Assembly (NCBI GenBank): GCA_018971415.1
Contig: JAGXAW010000004.1
Span: 1 to 64,000 of the forward strand
Direction: 5' to 3'
Source of the DNA: Betaproteobacteria bacterium
GTDB taxonomy: Bacteria > Pseudomonadota > Gammaproteobacteria > Burkholderiales > Ferrovaceae
Length of the DNA: 64,000 nt
Part shown: positions 54,966 through 63,611 of the stretch, piece by piece
How the letters are laid out: the number at the start of each line of letters is the position of its first letter
How positions within the stretch are numbered: the stretch's first letter is position 1
Notes under the pieces: generated by a model
Told to the model about the DNA's origin: nothing
Seen by the model: the letters and a program-made list of their open reading frames with translations, nothing else
The model's database searches: none
Made by a program: the position numbers and the translations under genes

Positions 54966-56777
54966 ATGCGACACCATGCCCATGGCGCTACCCATCCATC
55001 ACCCAATTTATTTAATGGTAATGATTTAAAAGCCATTAAATCATTAATGCCCTATTTAATGGCTTTTAAAGGCCGAGTCTTTGTTGCTTTACTTTGTTTG
55101 ATTATTGCTAAAGTGACGAACGTTGGTGTTCCATTGGCGTTAAAGTCCATCATTGATGCACTCGACCCTAAACACCAAATCCTGATGTTACCGATTACTT
55201 GGATCGTGGCTTACGGTGTGCTGCGTTTTTCAACAACTTTATTTAATGAGTTAAGAGATGGTGTTTTTGCAAAAGTCACACAAAGTGCAATTCGTCAAAT
55301 TGCCCTGACAGTGTTTAAACATTTACATGCCCTTAACTTACGCTTTCATTTAGAGCGACAGACAGGGGGGATGTCTCGAGATATTGAGCGAGGCACGCGA
55401 GGGATTGAGTCCTTGATGCGTTTTACCCTTTTTAGCATTATGCCAACGCTGATTGAAATCGTCCTGGTTGCCAGTATTCTTGCTTGGAAATACGATGTTT
55501 GGTTTGCTTTAATTACGCTGATTACGCTGATTGTTTACATCGCTATCACTGTAGTTATTACGGAATGGCGTACCCATTTTAGACGTCGCATGAATGAGCT
55601 AGATTCTAAGGCGAATACAAGAGCCATTGACAGTTTAATCAATTATGAGACGGTTAAATATTTCGGTAATGAGGCTTGGGAGGCTAAGCGTTATGACGAG
55701 AATTTGGAGAAGTGGGAAAGTGCTTCGGTTAAAAGTCAAACGTCTCTGACCCTGTTAAACGCATCACAGAGTTTAATTATTGGTCTTGGTGCCACCCTAC
55801 TGATGTATCGCGCGGCTCAAGGGGTGTATCAAGGACATTTATCAATTGGGGATTTGGTATTAATTAATTCCCTGCTTCTTCAGCTCTATATTCCTTTAAA
55901 TTTTCTGGGTGTTATTTATCGCGAAATTAAACAGTCTCTTGCTGATATGGACCGTATGTTTCGCTTGTTGTCAGTCAATGCAGAGGTAAAAGACAAAGCA
56001 GGAGCGAAGGCGTTGACGCTGAGTGAGGCCCCACAGGTGAGTTTTCATGAGGTGGCTTTTCACTATGATGAAAGACGCACTATATTGCATCAGGTTAGTT
56101 TTACCATCAATCCAGGAAAAACACTGGCAGTGGTAGGACATAGTGGTGCGGGGAAATCCACGTTATCAAGACTGTTATTTCGATTTTATGATATTCAAGG
56201 TGGTGCTATCACTATTGATGGTCAGGACATTCGTGATGTCACACAACAGAGTTTACGCTCCGCTATCGGCATCGTTCCGCAAGATACGGTCTTATTTAAT
56301 GACACGATTTTTTATAATATTGCTTATGGTCGACCTGAGGCAAGCCATGAAGAGGTGATTGCAGCAGCAAAAGCAGCGCACATCGATGGATTTATTGCGA
56401 GCTTGCCAGAGGGCTATGACACAATTGTGGGCGAGCGTGGTTTAAAGCTCTCCGGTGGCGAGAAACAGCGCGTAGCGATTGCTCGGACATTACTTAAGCG
56501 CCCTCATATTCTTATTTTTGATGAGGCCACGTCAGCACTGGATTCGCATTCTGAAAAAGAAATTCAGCAAGAAATCACAGCACTGGCTAAATCTCATACC
56601 ACGCTGATTATTGCCCATCGTTTATCCACAGTAGTCCATGCTGATGAGATTATCGTGATGGATCAGGGACGCATCATTGAGCGCGGTCGTCATGAGGCGC
56701 TACTGGCTGAACAAGGTGCTTACAGACGGATGTGGTTATTACAACAAAAAGAGCAGACAAAACAAGCCGAACAATAA
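54966..56777 (+). CDS. ATM1/HMT1-type ABC transporter (fused TM + ATPase)
   Basis: ABC TM region then VVGHSGAGKSTLSRLLFRFYD, LSGGEKQRVAIARTLLKRPHILIFDEATSALD; ATM1-like N-terminus. Confidence 0.92.
   Translation: MRHHAHGATHPSPNLFNGNDLKAIKSLMPYLMAFKGRVFVALLCLIIAKVTNVGVPLALKSIIDALDPKHQILMLPITWIVAYGVLRFSTTLFNELRDGVFAKVTQSAIRQIALTVFKHLHALNLRFHLERQTGGMSRDIERGTRGIESLMRFTLFSIMPTLIEIVLVASILAWKYDVWFALITLITLIVYIAITVVITEWRTHFRRRMNELDSKANTRAIDSLINYETVKYFGNEAWEAKRYDENLEKWESASVKSQTSLTLLNASQSLIIGLGATLLMYRAAQGVYQGHLSIGDLVLINSLLLQLYIPLNFLGVIYREIKQSLADMDRMFRLLSVNAEVKDKAGAKALTLSEAPQVSFHEVAFHYDERRTILHQVSFTINPGKTLAVVGHSGAGKSTLSRLLFRFYDIQGGAITIDGQDIRDVTQQSLRSAIGIVPQDTVLFNDTIFYNIAYGRPEASHEEVIAAAKAAHIDGFIASLPEGYDTIVGERGLKLSGGEKQRVAIARTLLKRPHILIFDEATSALDSHSEKEIQQEITALAKSHTTLIIAHRLSTVVHADEIIVMDQGRIIERGRHEALLAEQGAYRRMWLLQQKEQTKQAEQ
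55019..55070 (+). promoter_or_regulatory. Overlapping alternative hairpins in the 5' coding region of the ABC transporter
   Basis: 17-bp perfect inverted repeat (55025-55041/55054-55070) plus exclusive 11-bp perfect repeat (55019-55029/55036-55046). Confidence 0.55.
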
Positions 56778-56866
56778 TATCAATCGAGTTGAAAAAAACG
56801 CTCTAAGCGATTGATCGATTTGAAGAATAATGCTAGATTTTACTTGCGTTACAGGCTATTTTTTTG

Positions 56867-56887
56867 TATTGTAAGGGCATTACAATA
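56867..56887. repeat. 8-bp perfect inverted repeat upstream of the PBP7-like gene (possible operator)
   Basis: TATTGTAA-gggca-TTACAATA 15 bp before the start codon. Confidence 0.4.
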
Positions 56888-56901
56888 AAAGAGTCTTAAA
56901 C

Positions 56902-57825
56902 GTGCTGAAAAAAAGCCTTTTGAGCTGTGTTACAGCTGCAGTTTTTTTGATCATAGCAGGGGAATCATCAACAGCCTTGGCTGCTGATGCAAATCATTCT
57001 CATAAGCACAAACATCATCGTCAATTCAGACACGTCTCCTTTGACCCCTCTCGCATTAACCTGTTATCTCGCTCCGCCTTGGTAATTGATGAATCCGATC
57101 ATCGTGTTGTTTTTTCTAAAAATCCAGATCCCGTTCAGCCCATAGCGTCAATTACAAAGCTAATGACAGCGGTAGTGGTACTTGAATCAAAACAAAATTT
57201 AGATGAAATGTTGACGGTAACCAAAGAGGACGTAGATACCTTGCGCTTTAGCAGCTCTCATCTTCGTGTGGGAGCCCAAACTTCACGTTTAAATTTCTTA
57301 AGGATGGCCCTGATTGCCTCTGAAAATCGAGCTGCCAGCGCTCTTGGCAGAAACTATCCTGGTGGACTTAACGCTTTTGTTGCCAAGATGAATGAAGAGG
57401 CTAAAAAGTTGGGGATGGTTCATAGCCATTTTGCTGACTCCTCGGGCTTGAATGGTCAAAATGTGTCCTCAGCAGAGGACCTGGTTCGTTTGGTAGAAAA
57501 GGCACGTAACATTTCACTGATTCATCAAATAACTACCACTTCAGAAATTTCTTTGCCTGTGGGTTATCGTCACCAGATGGTGCGTTTTAAAAACACCAAT
57601 CCGTTAGTGGCCAAGCAAGACTGGGAGATTGGATTATCCAAAACAGGTTATATTAATGAATCGGGTCAGTGCTTAGTCATGGAAGCCATGATCACTGGTC
57701 ATCCTATGGTGATTGTATTACTTGATTCACACGGACATCAGGCACGTATTAACGATGCTAGACGAGTCAAACAGTGGTTAGAATATCGTTCTAGATCTGC
57801 TAATACTACTGTGGGACAGCTCTAA
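56902..57825 (+). CDS. pbpG: D-alanyl-D-alanine endopeptidase (PBP7-like, S11 family)
   Basis: IASITKLMTAVVVL (SxxK), SEN, LSKTGYINESG (KTG). Confidence 0.9.
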   Translation: MLKKSLLSCVTAAVFLIIAGESSTALAADANHSHKHKHHRQFRHVSFDPSRINLLSRSALVIDESDHRVVFSKNPDPVQPIASITKLMTAVVVLESKQNLDEMLTVTKEDVDTLRFSSSHLRVGAQTSRLNFLRMALIASENRAASALGRNYPGGLNAFVAKMNEEAKKLGMVHSHFADSSGLNGQNVSSAEDLVRLVEKARNISLIHQITTTSEISLPVGYRHQMVRFKNTNPLVAKQDWEIGLSKTGYINESGQCLVMEAMITGHPMVIVLLDSHGHQARINDARRVKQWLEYRSRSANTTVGQL

Positions 57826-57839
57826 TCCAGGATTAAACT

Positions 57840-58568
57840 ATGAAGGTCGGTCTATTTGTTACCTGTCTTGTGGACATGATGCGTCCATCAGTCGGTTTTT
57901 CAGCTATCGATTTACTTCGTCAAGCAGGCTGTGAGGTGGTGGTACCTGAAAACCAAACCTGTTGTGGACAACCTGGTTTCAATTCAGGTGATCGAGAATC
58001 TGGGCGAACCCTTGCTAAACGCTTTGTGGAACTCTTTGAAGAATGCGATTACGTCGTCGCCCCTAGTGGGTCCTGTACAGGCATGATCCGCATTCACTAT
58101 CAAGATTTGTTTCCGGAAAACCCCAGCTTACAGCAACGTATTAACCAACTTGCAGAGCGTACTTTTGAGTTGACTGATTTCTTGGTCAATGTCCTTCATA
58201 TTGATCAAGTCAACAGTGATTTTAAGGGGAATGTGACTTATCATGATTCATGCTCAGGACTTAGGGAATTACACATCAAGGAGCAACCCAGACAGCTTCT
58301 CAAGTCGATTACAGGTTTGACGCTCAAAGAGATGGAGCAAGCTGAATTATGCTGTGGTTTCGGAGGGACTTTTTCGGTCAAACTGGGTGACATTGCAACC
58401 CGTATGTCAGACAATAAATGTCGCTATGCCCAGCAAAGTGGTGCTGAGGTAATTGTGGGTGGAGATTTGGGTTGTTTACTAAATATCGAAGGGCGATTAA
58501 GACGCATGGGGGATAGCACAACCCAAGTTAAACATGTGGCTGAAATCTTAACTTACAAAGCAAAATAA
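57840..58568 (+). CDS. lutA: LutA/YkgE-like (Fe-S)-binding protein
   Basis: CCG motifs: PENQTCCGQPGFNSGD and AELCCGFGGTFSVK. Confidence 0.93.
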   Translation: MKVGLFVTCLVDMMRPSVGFSAIDLLRQAGCEVVVPENQTCCGQPGFNSGDRESGRTLAKRFVELFEECDYVVAPSGSCTGMIRIHYQDLFPENPSLQQRINQLAERTFELTDFLVNVLHIDQVNSDFKGNVTYHDSCSGLRELHIKEQPRQLLKSITGLTLKEMEQAELCCGFGGTFSVKLGDIATRMSDNKCRYAQQSGAEVIVGGDLGCLLNIEGRLRRMGDSTTQVKHVAEILTYKAK

Positions 58569-58570
58569 TT

Positions 58571-59980
58571 ATGGAACTCACTTCCTTTACTTTCAAAAAG
58601 AACGTCAAAAAAAAGCTCTCTGATGCCAGGCTACAAAACAATATGCGTCGCTTTGGTGGACGTTTTGTGGAGGCACGAGCAAAGGTTATGCAAGAGGTGG
58701 ATAACCTTGAGGACATTCGTGTTGCTGCTGCCGCTATTCGTGATCGATCCTTGGCCCATCTTGATACGTATTTAACTCTCTTTGAGGAACAGGCTCGTCA
58801 ACGGGGAACGATCGTTCATTTTGCTGAAACAGCCCACGATGTTAATCGCATAGTGATTGAGATTGCCAAAGCCAATCAAGTTAAAAAGATTGTGAAATCC
58901 AAATCCATGGTGAGTGAAGAATCTGGACTCAACGATGCGGTGATCAATGCCGGTATTGAAGCCATTGAGACAGATTTAGGTGAATATATTCTTCAGCTTG
59001 CAAAGGAGCCGCCCTCACACATTATCGCTCCTGCTATTCATAAAAGTGTGGAGGAGGTGGCGGAGCTTTTTGCAGAGCATCACCATACCCCTAAAAGCAC
59101 TGATATCCCCGCTTTATGTCGTGAGGCACGAGAACAGCTTCGTCCTCACTTTCTGTCAGCTGACATGGGGATTTCAGGTGGTAACTTCTTAATTGCGGAA
59201 ACTGGTTCAGTGGCGATTGTCACTAATGAAGGTAATGGAAGAATGGTTACCACCATGCCTAAAATTCACGTGGCTATCACCGGTATTGAGAAAGTACTTG
59301 GTACCGTTAACGACTTCTCAACCATTTTAAGATTACTGACCCGTTCAGCCACGGGTCAATCGATTACCAATTATGTTTCTGTCATGACTGGCGTAAAAGA
59401 CGCTGCCAATGCAGATGGTCCTGAACAGTCTCATGTGATCTTAGTTGACAGTGGACGATCGCGCTTATTGGGTAGCCGCTTGCAACAGGCACTTCGTTGC
59501 ATCCGCTGTGGTGCCTGTATGAACCATTGTCCTGTCTATCAAAATATCGGGGGCCATGCCTATGGTTGGGTTTATCCAGGTCCAATTGGTGCGGTATTAA
59601 CTCCCTCCTATGTGGGTTTAAAAGAGGCATTAGATCTACCACAGGCCTCCACCTTATGTGGAGCGTGTCAGGTGGTATGTCCAGTTAAAATTCCTCTCCC
59701 TGAATTGATGAGAGTGTTACGTGAGGACTCCTTCGCTGACGGACTTCGTCCATGGCACGAAAGGCTCTCAGTGCATCTGTGGCGTTTCACCGCTAACCAT
59801 CCTAAACTCTATGGTTTCTTAACCCGTTATGTGGTTAAGTTACTGAAACTGATGGGCGGCAAATCTGGCCAAATTCATTGGTTACCAGGCCTTGATGGTT
59901 GGACAGAAGGACGAGATATGCCAGCTCCTACGGGAAGTACTTTCCGTGACCAATATAAGGCACAACGTCATGAGCGCTAG
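58571..59980 (+). CDS. lutB: LutB/YkgF-like iron-sulfur protein
   Basis: ALRCIRCGACMNHCPVYQNIGGHAYGWVYPGPIGAVLTP, STLCGACQVVCPVKIPLPELM. Confidence 0.95.
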   Translation: MELTSFTFKKNVKKKLSDARLQNNMRRFGGRFVEARAKVMQEVDNLEDIRVAAAAIRDRSLAHLDTYLTLFEEQARQRGTIVHFAETAHDVNRIVIEIAKANQVKKIVKSKSMVSEESGLNDAVINAGIEAIETDLGEYILQLAKEPPSHIIAPAIHKSVEEVAELFAEHHHTPKSTDIPALCREAREQLRPHFLSADMGISGGNFLIAETGSVAIVTNEGNGRMVTTMPKIHVAITGIEKVLGTVNDFSTILRLLTRSATGQSITNYVSVMTGVKDAANADGPEQSHVILVDSGRSRLLGSRLQQALRCIRCGACMNHCPVYQNIGGHAYGWVYPGPIGAVLTPSYVGLKEALDLPQASTLCGACQVVCPVKIPLPELMRVLREDSFADGLRPWHERLSVHLWRFTANHPKLYGFLTRYVVKLLKLMGGKSGQIHWLPGLDGWTEGRDMPAPTGSTFRDQYKAQRHER

Positions 59981-60617
59981 AGACAATATCTTTGCCCGTA
60001 TTCGCCGCGGCTTGGGGTTACCTACACATCCAGAACCTGCTGAGCGTGAGCAGGCGCTCAAGGTATTACAAGAGAAACCCCGCGGACCACGTCCAAGCCA
60101 AGTCTGGCAAGACCCTGTGCAGCGTTTTATTGAGCGCTGTGCTCAGCTATCTACAACCACTGAAACTGTTTCAGATATACTTGCGATTCCTATGGCAGTG
60201 GCAAGTTATTTAAATCAACATCATTTAACTCGAGAGATGGTTATCTGGCCTGGTTTAGCCCATCTGAATTGGCAACAAGCTGGATTAAGTGTGCGTGTTG
60301 GAAGTGCTAAAAATGAGGATTTGGTGGGCGTTACTGGGGCATTTTGTGCCATTGCAGAAACAGCGACCCTAATGATGCCTTCCGGTTCTGAGACTCCTTC
60401 AACGGTGAGTTTACTGCCTGAAACACATATTGCTCTTCTCGATAAATCCAGAATTGTGAATTACATGGAAGACGCCTGGGATCTTTATTTGTCAGAACAC
60501 AAAACCTTACCCAGAGCGGTGAATTTTATATCGGGTCCCTCTCGTACAGCAGACATTGAGCAAACCATTATTATTGGTGCCCATGGTCCTTACCGAGTTC
60601 ACGTGATTATCTATTAA
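59970..60617 (+). CDS. lutC: LutC/YkgG-like protein
   Basis: AIAETATLMMPSGSETPSTVSLLPETHIALL, ISGPSRTADIEQTIIIGAHGPYRVHVI; start adjusted to 59970. Confidence 0.94.
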   Translation: MSARDNIFARIRRGLGLPTHPEPAEREQALKVLQEKPRGPRPSQVWQDPVQRFIERCAQLSTTTETVSDILAIPMAVASYLNQHHLTREMVIWPGLAHLNWQQAGLSVRVGSAKNEDLVGVTGAFCAIAETATLMMPSGSETPSTVSLLPETHIALLDKSRIVNYMEDAWDLYLSEHKTLPRAVNFISGPSRTADIEQTIIIGAHGPYRVHVIIY

Positions 60618-61953
60618 TACCTCGCTTGTCGTCTATTTGTTTAATTGGTTGATATTGAAACGCATCACTGTTAAAAACAGTCAGAGCGCGTTCAACGCCC
60701 AATGTTCTTGAACGAATAAAATCAGTGAGGTGTTGGCTTTGTTTTAATTGATATTGCCAAATATGTGTAAGCGTATGTTGAGCAAAAGTGTTATTTAAAT
60801 AAGCTTCATTAATTAGAAACTGTATCCATGAGGGTTTCTTGTTAATGGTTGTTTGTTGTATCGCTTTGAGTGTCGTGGGCGAATGATTGAGAGCGTTGAT
60901 CAGATATTGACGACCGCGACGAGATACCACAGAGCGATCAAATAATCTTTCAATAACCACTCCCTGTTGAGTTTTATTATAAGAATAAGTGTGTTTTTTT
61001 CTTAAGGATATACCATGGTTTAAAGAGGCATAATACTGTTGCCTTAATTGCCTGAGTTCAGCATCTTGTCGGTTCCACTGATGATGGTGAGGGTGTGAGT
61101 TAATCGTTTTTTCTGGGGTATAGAGTTGGCAGTAGGCTTGGTAACTTATTTTACTGTGAGTGGGTAAGCGAAGCGTATCAGTAAAAGGGCCCCATTGTTT
61201 AATGAGACAATTTGAACTTAAATTTTTATCAATCAATGAGGGCTTAATATAGATTGAGCGGCCATTCACTTGGGTTTCCCAGACAAAGGATTGGTGGCGG
61301 CCAATAATGCGCACACCGCAAAAATTTAGAACCTTGATCAGTGATGACCAATTACTGTCACTACGATGAGTAAGGGATAAAAGTTGATCTTTTAAATAGA
61401 CCTTCATCCACTGATAAAAAGATAAAGGTTTTATATTGAGTTGCTCAAGTTTAATCGTGTGGTTATTAAAATTTCTGATGTTTGAAGTCACTTGGTTATA
61501 GTGAGCCATATCTTTTTTAATTTGTCTTTTTACTAATAAGTCTTGATTAGAAGACAGTAACAAAAGATGAGCGTGTGGATGGGCGGTTTGCGTATGAATA
61601 AACCACATACTCAAGGGATGAATAGAGTGATAGTGACTGAACAAACGGTCTATTTCTTTTTTTATCGTGTAATAAGAGGTCTCTTTATTTTGCCAAGACA
61701 GGACCAAATGATCAAGCTGTGGTGATATGTCGCCACGGCTTTGATACTGATTCTTTAACAGGTAGGCAAGACTTAATACATCGCTTTTTTGGTAAATTAA
61801 GATATGTGCGTTATGCGTTCCCATTAAACCTTGACTGTTAGTCCAATGATCCTCCACAAAGTAATCACGGGTCATGTAAAGTAATAGATTTTTAAAAGAA
61901 AAGAGATGAGTAATTTTTCGTCTTACTAAGAAATGAAGGTTTACCCCTGACAT
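60607..61953 (-). CDS. Relaxase/mobilization nuclease-like protein (MOBP/TraI-like), divergent
   Basis: Candidate catalytic Tyr segment LLLYMTRD; LDHLVLSWQNKE; three-His signature IHTQTAHPHAHLLLL (cf. HxDTDHxHxH); SLIDKNLSSNCLIKQWGPF resembles the relaxase 'RLGPF' region. Confidence 0.62.
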   Translation of the reverse strand: MSGVNLHFLVRRKITHLFSFKNLLLYMTRDYFVEDHWTNSQGLMGTHNAHILIYQKSDVLSLAYLLKNQYQSRGDISPQLDHLVLSWQNKETSYYTIKKEIDRLFSHYHSIHPLSMWFIHTQTAHPHAHLLLLSSNQDLLVKRQIKKDMAHYNQVTSNIRNFNNHTIKLEQLNIKPLSFYQWMKVYLKDQLLSLTHRSDSNWSSLIKVLNFCGVRIIGRHQSFVWETQVNGRSIYIKPSLIDKNLSSNCLIKQWGPFTDTLRLPTHSKISYQAYCQLYTPEKTINSHPHHHQWNRQDAELRQLRQQYYASLNHGISLRKKHTYSYNKTQQGVVIERLFDRSVVSRRGRQYLINALNHSPTTLKAIQQTTINKKPSWIQFLINEAYLNNTFAQHTLTHIWQYQLKQSQHLTDFIRSRTLGVERALTVFNSDAFQYQPIKQIDDKRGINR

Positions 61954-62243
61954 TGATAAAACTCATGAATCTCATTTAACAAAGTATTTAACTTTCTGTA
62001 TAAATCATGACACGACAAAATCAAACTCACATTGTCGTGATGTTGATGCCAATAGGCCATACTTAACTTTATTTCATGTAACGCCGCCAAAAAATATTCC
62101 ACACTGACCGTCGAGTTATGCTCAGAAAGTAAAGTATGTTTAACCCACAATTCGGGTGTAAGAGCACTTGATAGGATAGCTCTTTCAATGGTTTTGGATT
62201 CCTGAACACTTAAAGGGGCATGGTGATAAATGATAGGGTGCAT
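61941..62243 (-). CDS. Small MobC/TraJ-like (ribbon-helix-helix-type) accessory protein candidate
   Basis: LSVQESKTIERAILSSALTPELWVKHTLLSE fits 'LTPEEkaxIexxAxxxGLSxSxWVRRALL'-like pattern; overlaps the relaxase-like gene; alternative start at 62255. Confidence 0.45.
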   Translation of the reverse strand: MHPIIYHHAPLSVQESKTIERAILSSALTPELWVKHTLLSEHNSTVSVEYFLAALHEIKLSMAYWHQHHDNVSLILSCHDLYRKLNTLLNEIHEFYQCQG

Positions 62244-62270
62244 ACCCCTAATCATCCTTAAGGGAAAAAT

Positions 62271-63611
62271 TTATTTTTTGAGAAAAGAGATGGCAACTTT
62301 AAAACCTTGTTGCTGAGGCAATTGTTCAAGTGTAATTCTGGCCTGATGAAGCTCTACTATTCTTTGAACGATAGATAACCCTAAACCACTACCTTGCTCT
62401 ATGGTCTCATCTAAACGATAAAATCGATTAAAAATTTTGTGTTGTTCCTCAGGCTCAATGCCTTTGCCTTGATCGATAACAGCAAGTTCTATCATATCTT
62501 TATACTGTTTAAGAGTGATGCGGATAATAGAGTACTGAGGGGAATAGCGTAGGGCGTTATCCAGCAGGTTACGTAGCATAATTTCCAATTGCCAAGGATT
62601 ACCAGTCACCCATAAATCGTCTTCAAGTTGACACTGTACTTCGATAGCTCGTTGTTTAGCATAGCCTAGTAGGCATCCGCTTACTTTTTGTATGACCTGT
62701 TTCAGATCCGTTTTAATCATTTCATTCTGGGCGTTATCCGGGTCCACCCGAGCCAATACCAGTAATTGCTCAATTAAGTGAGTGGAACGCTCAGTGCCTT
62801 GTATCACCTGTTGAAGTGCATGCATTCGATCATCCGTGTTGTCAGCTCTCATGGCTATTTGCGCTTGAATCTTAATGGCCGCAAGAGGTGTTCTGAGTTC
62901 GTGAGCCGCGTTACCTGTAAATTGTTTTTCACTGTCGAGAGAGCGTTTTAATCGGTTCAAGAGATCATTGATAGAGACTGCTAAAGGAAGAACTTCATCT
63001 GGCACTGCGGAAAGCTCAATGGGGTCTAGTCGTGATGCATTTCTCTCAACAATGGCTTGCCGTAATTTATTCAGCGGTGTTAGTCCCATGCGAACAGTAA
63101 ACCAAATTAAAAAGCCTAAAAACGGGAAAAATGCGAGCGTGGGAAGCAGTATTTGGTAGGTAATGTGTCTTGCTAATTTGGCACGTGTGGCAACTGGTTC
63201 TGCAATAAAAATATGATAAGTATGATTGTCATCCCATAAATTCAGTAAGCGCCACTGTTGATTTAAATAGCGAATTTCTTGAAAGCCTGCTTGATTATTA
63301 TTAATAAGTGGTAATTCAGGCGCGTAGAGTGAGCGCATGACAATGCCGTTACTGTCCCATACTTGATAGAGCATGGTTTGTGCGTAGGGCTGTCCATCAG
63401 GTGTGGGATAACCGCCGTGCTCAATGATCTCCTCTTTCTCGCGTCTTGCCATACCAATTAAGATATGGGCAGCTTGAGTGATTTCTGCATCAAAAATTGC
63501 ATCTATTTCGTCCCGTGTTTCGTAACGGGTTAACAGAGCGGTGATTAACCATGCGCAAGACAACAGTGCAATTAATAAAAAAATTAAACGACGTCGAATA
63601 GATGTCATCAT
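62271..63611 (-). CDS. Two-component sensor histidine kinase
   Basis: H-box FTGNAAHELRTPLAAIKIQAQIA; N-box NLLDNALRYSP; G-boxes DQGKGIEPEEQ, GSGLGLSIVQRI. Confidence 0.96.
   Translation of the reverse strand: MMTSIRRRLIFLLIALLSCAWLITALLTRYETRDEIDAIFDAEITQAAHILIGMARREKEEIIEHGGYPTPDGQPYAQTMLYQVWDSNGIVMRSLYAPELPLINNNQAGFQEIRYLNQQWRLLNLWDDNHTYHIFIAEPVATRAKLARHITYQILLPTLAFFPFLGFLIWFTVRMGLTPLNKLRQAIVERNASRLDPIELSAVPDEVLPLAVSINDLLNRLKRSLDSEKQFTGNAAHELRTPLAAIKIQAQIAMRADNTDDRMHALQQVIQGTERSTHLIEQLLVLARVDPDNAQNEMIKTDLKQVIQKVSGCLLGYAKQRAIEVQCQLEDDLWVTGNPWQLEIMLRNLLDNALRYSPQYSIIRITLKQYKDMIELAVIDQGKGIEPEEQHKIFNRFYRLDETIEQGSGLGLSIVQRIVELHQARITLEQLPQQQGFKVAISFLKK

Noticed and set aside
59892-59969. N-terminal extension of lutC
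   Set aside because: Overlaps lutB coding sequence; LutC-like homology starts at MSARDNIF (59970)
62225-62275. Possible oriT near the MobC-like start (imperfect palindrome around AGGGTGCATACCCCT, ATCCT)
   Set aside because: Very short intergenic gap, imperfect repeat and too little match to known MOBP nic sites to call an oriT
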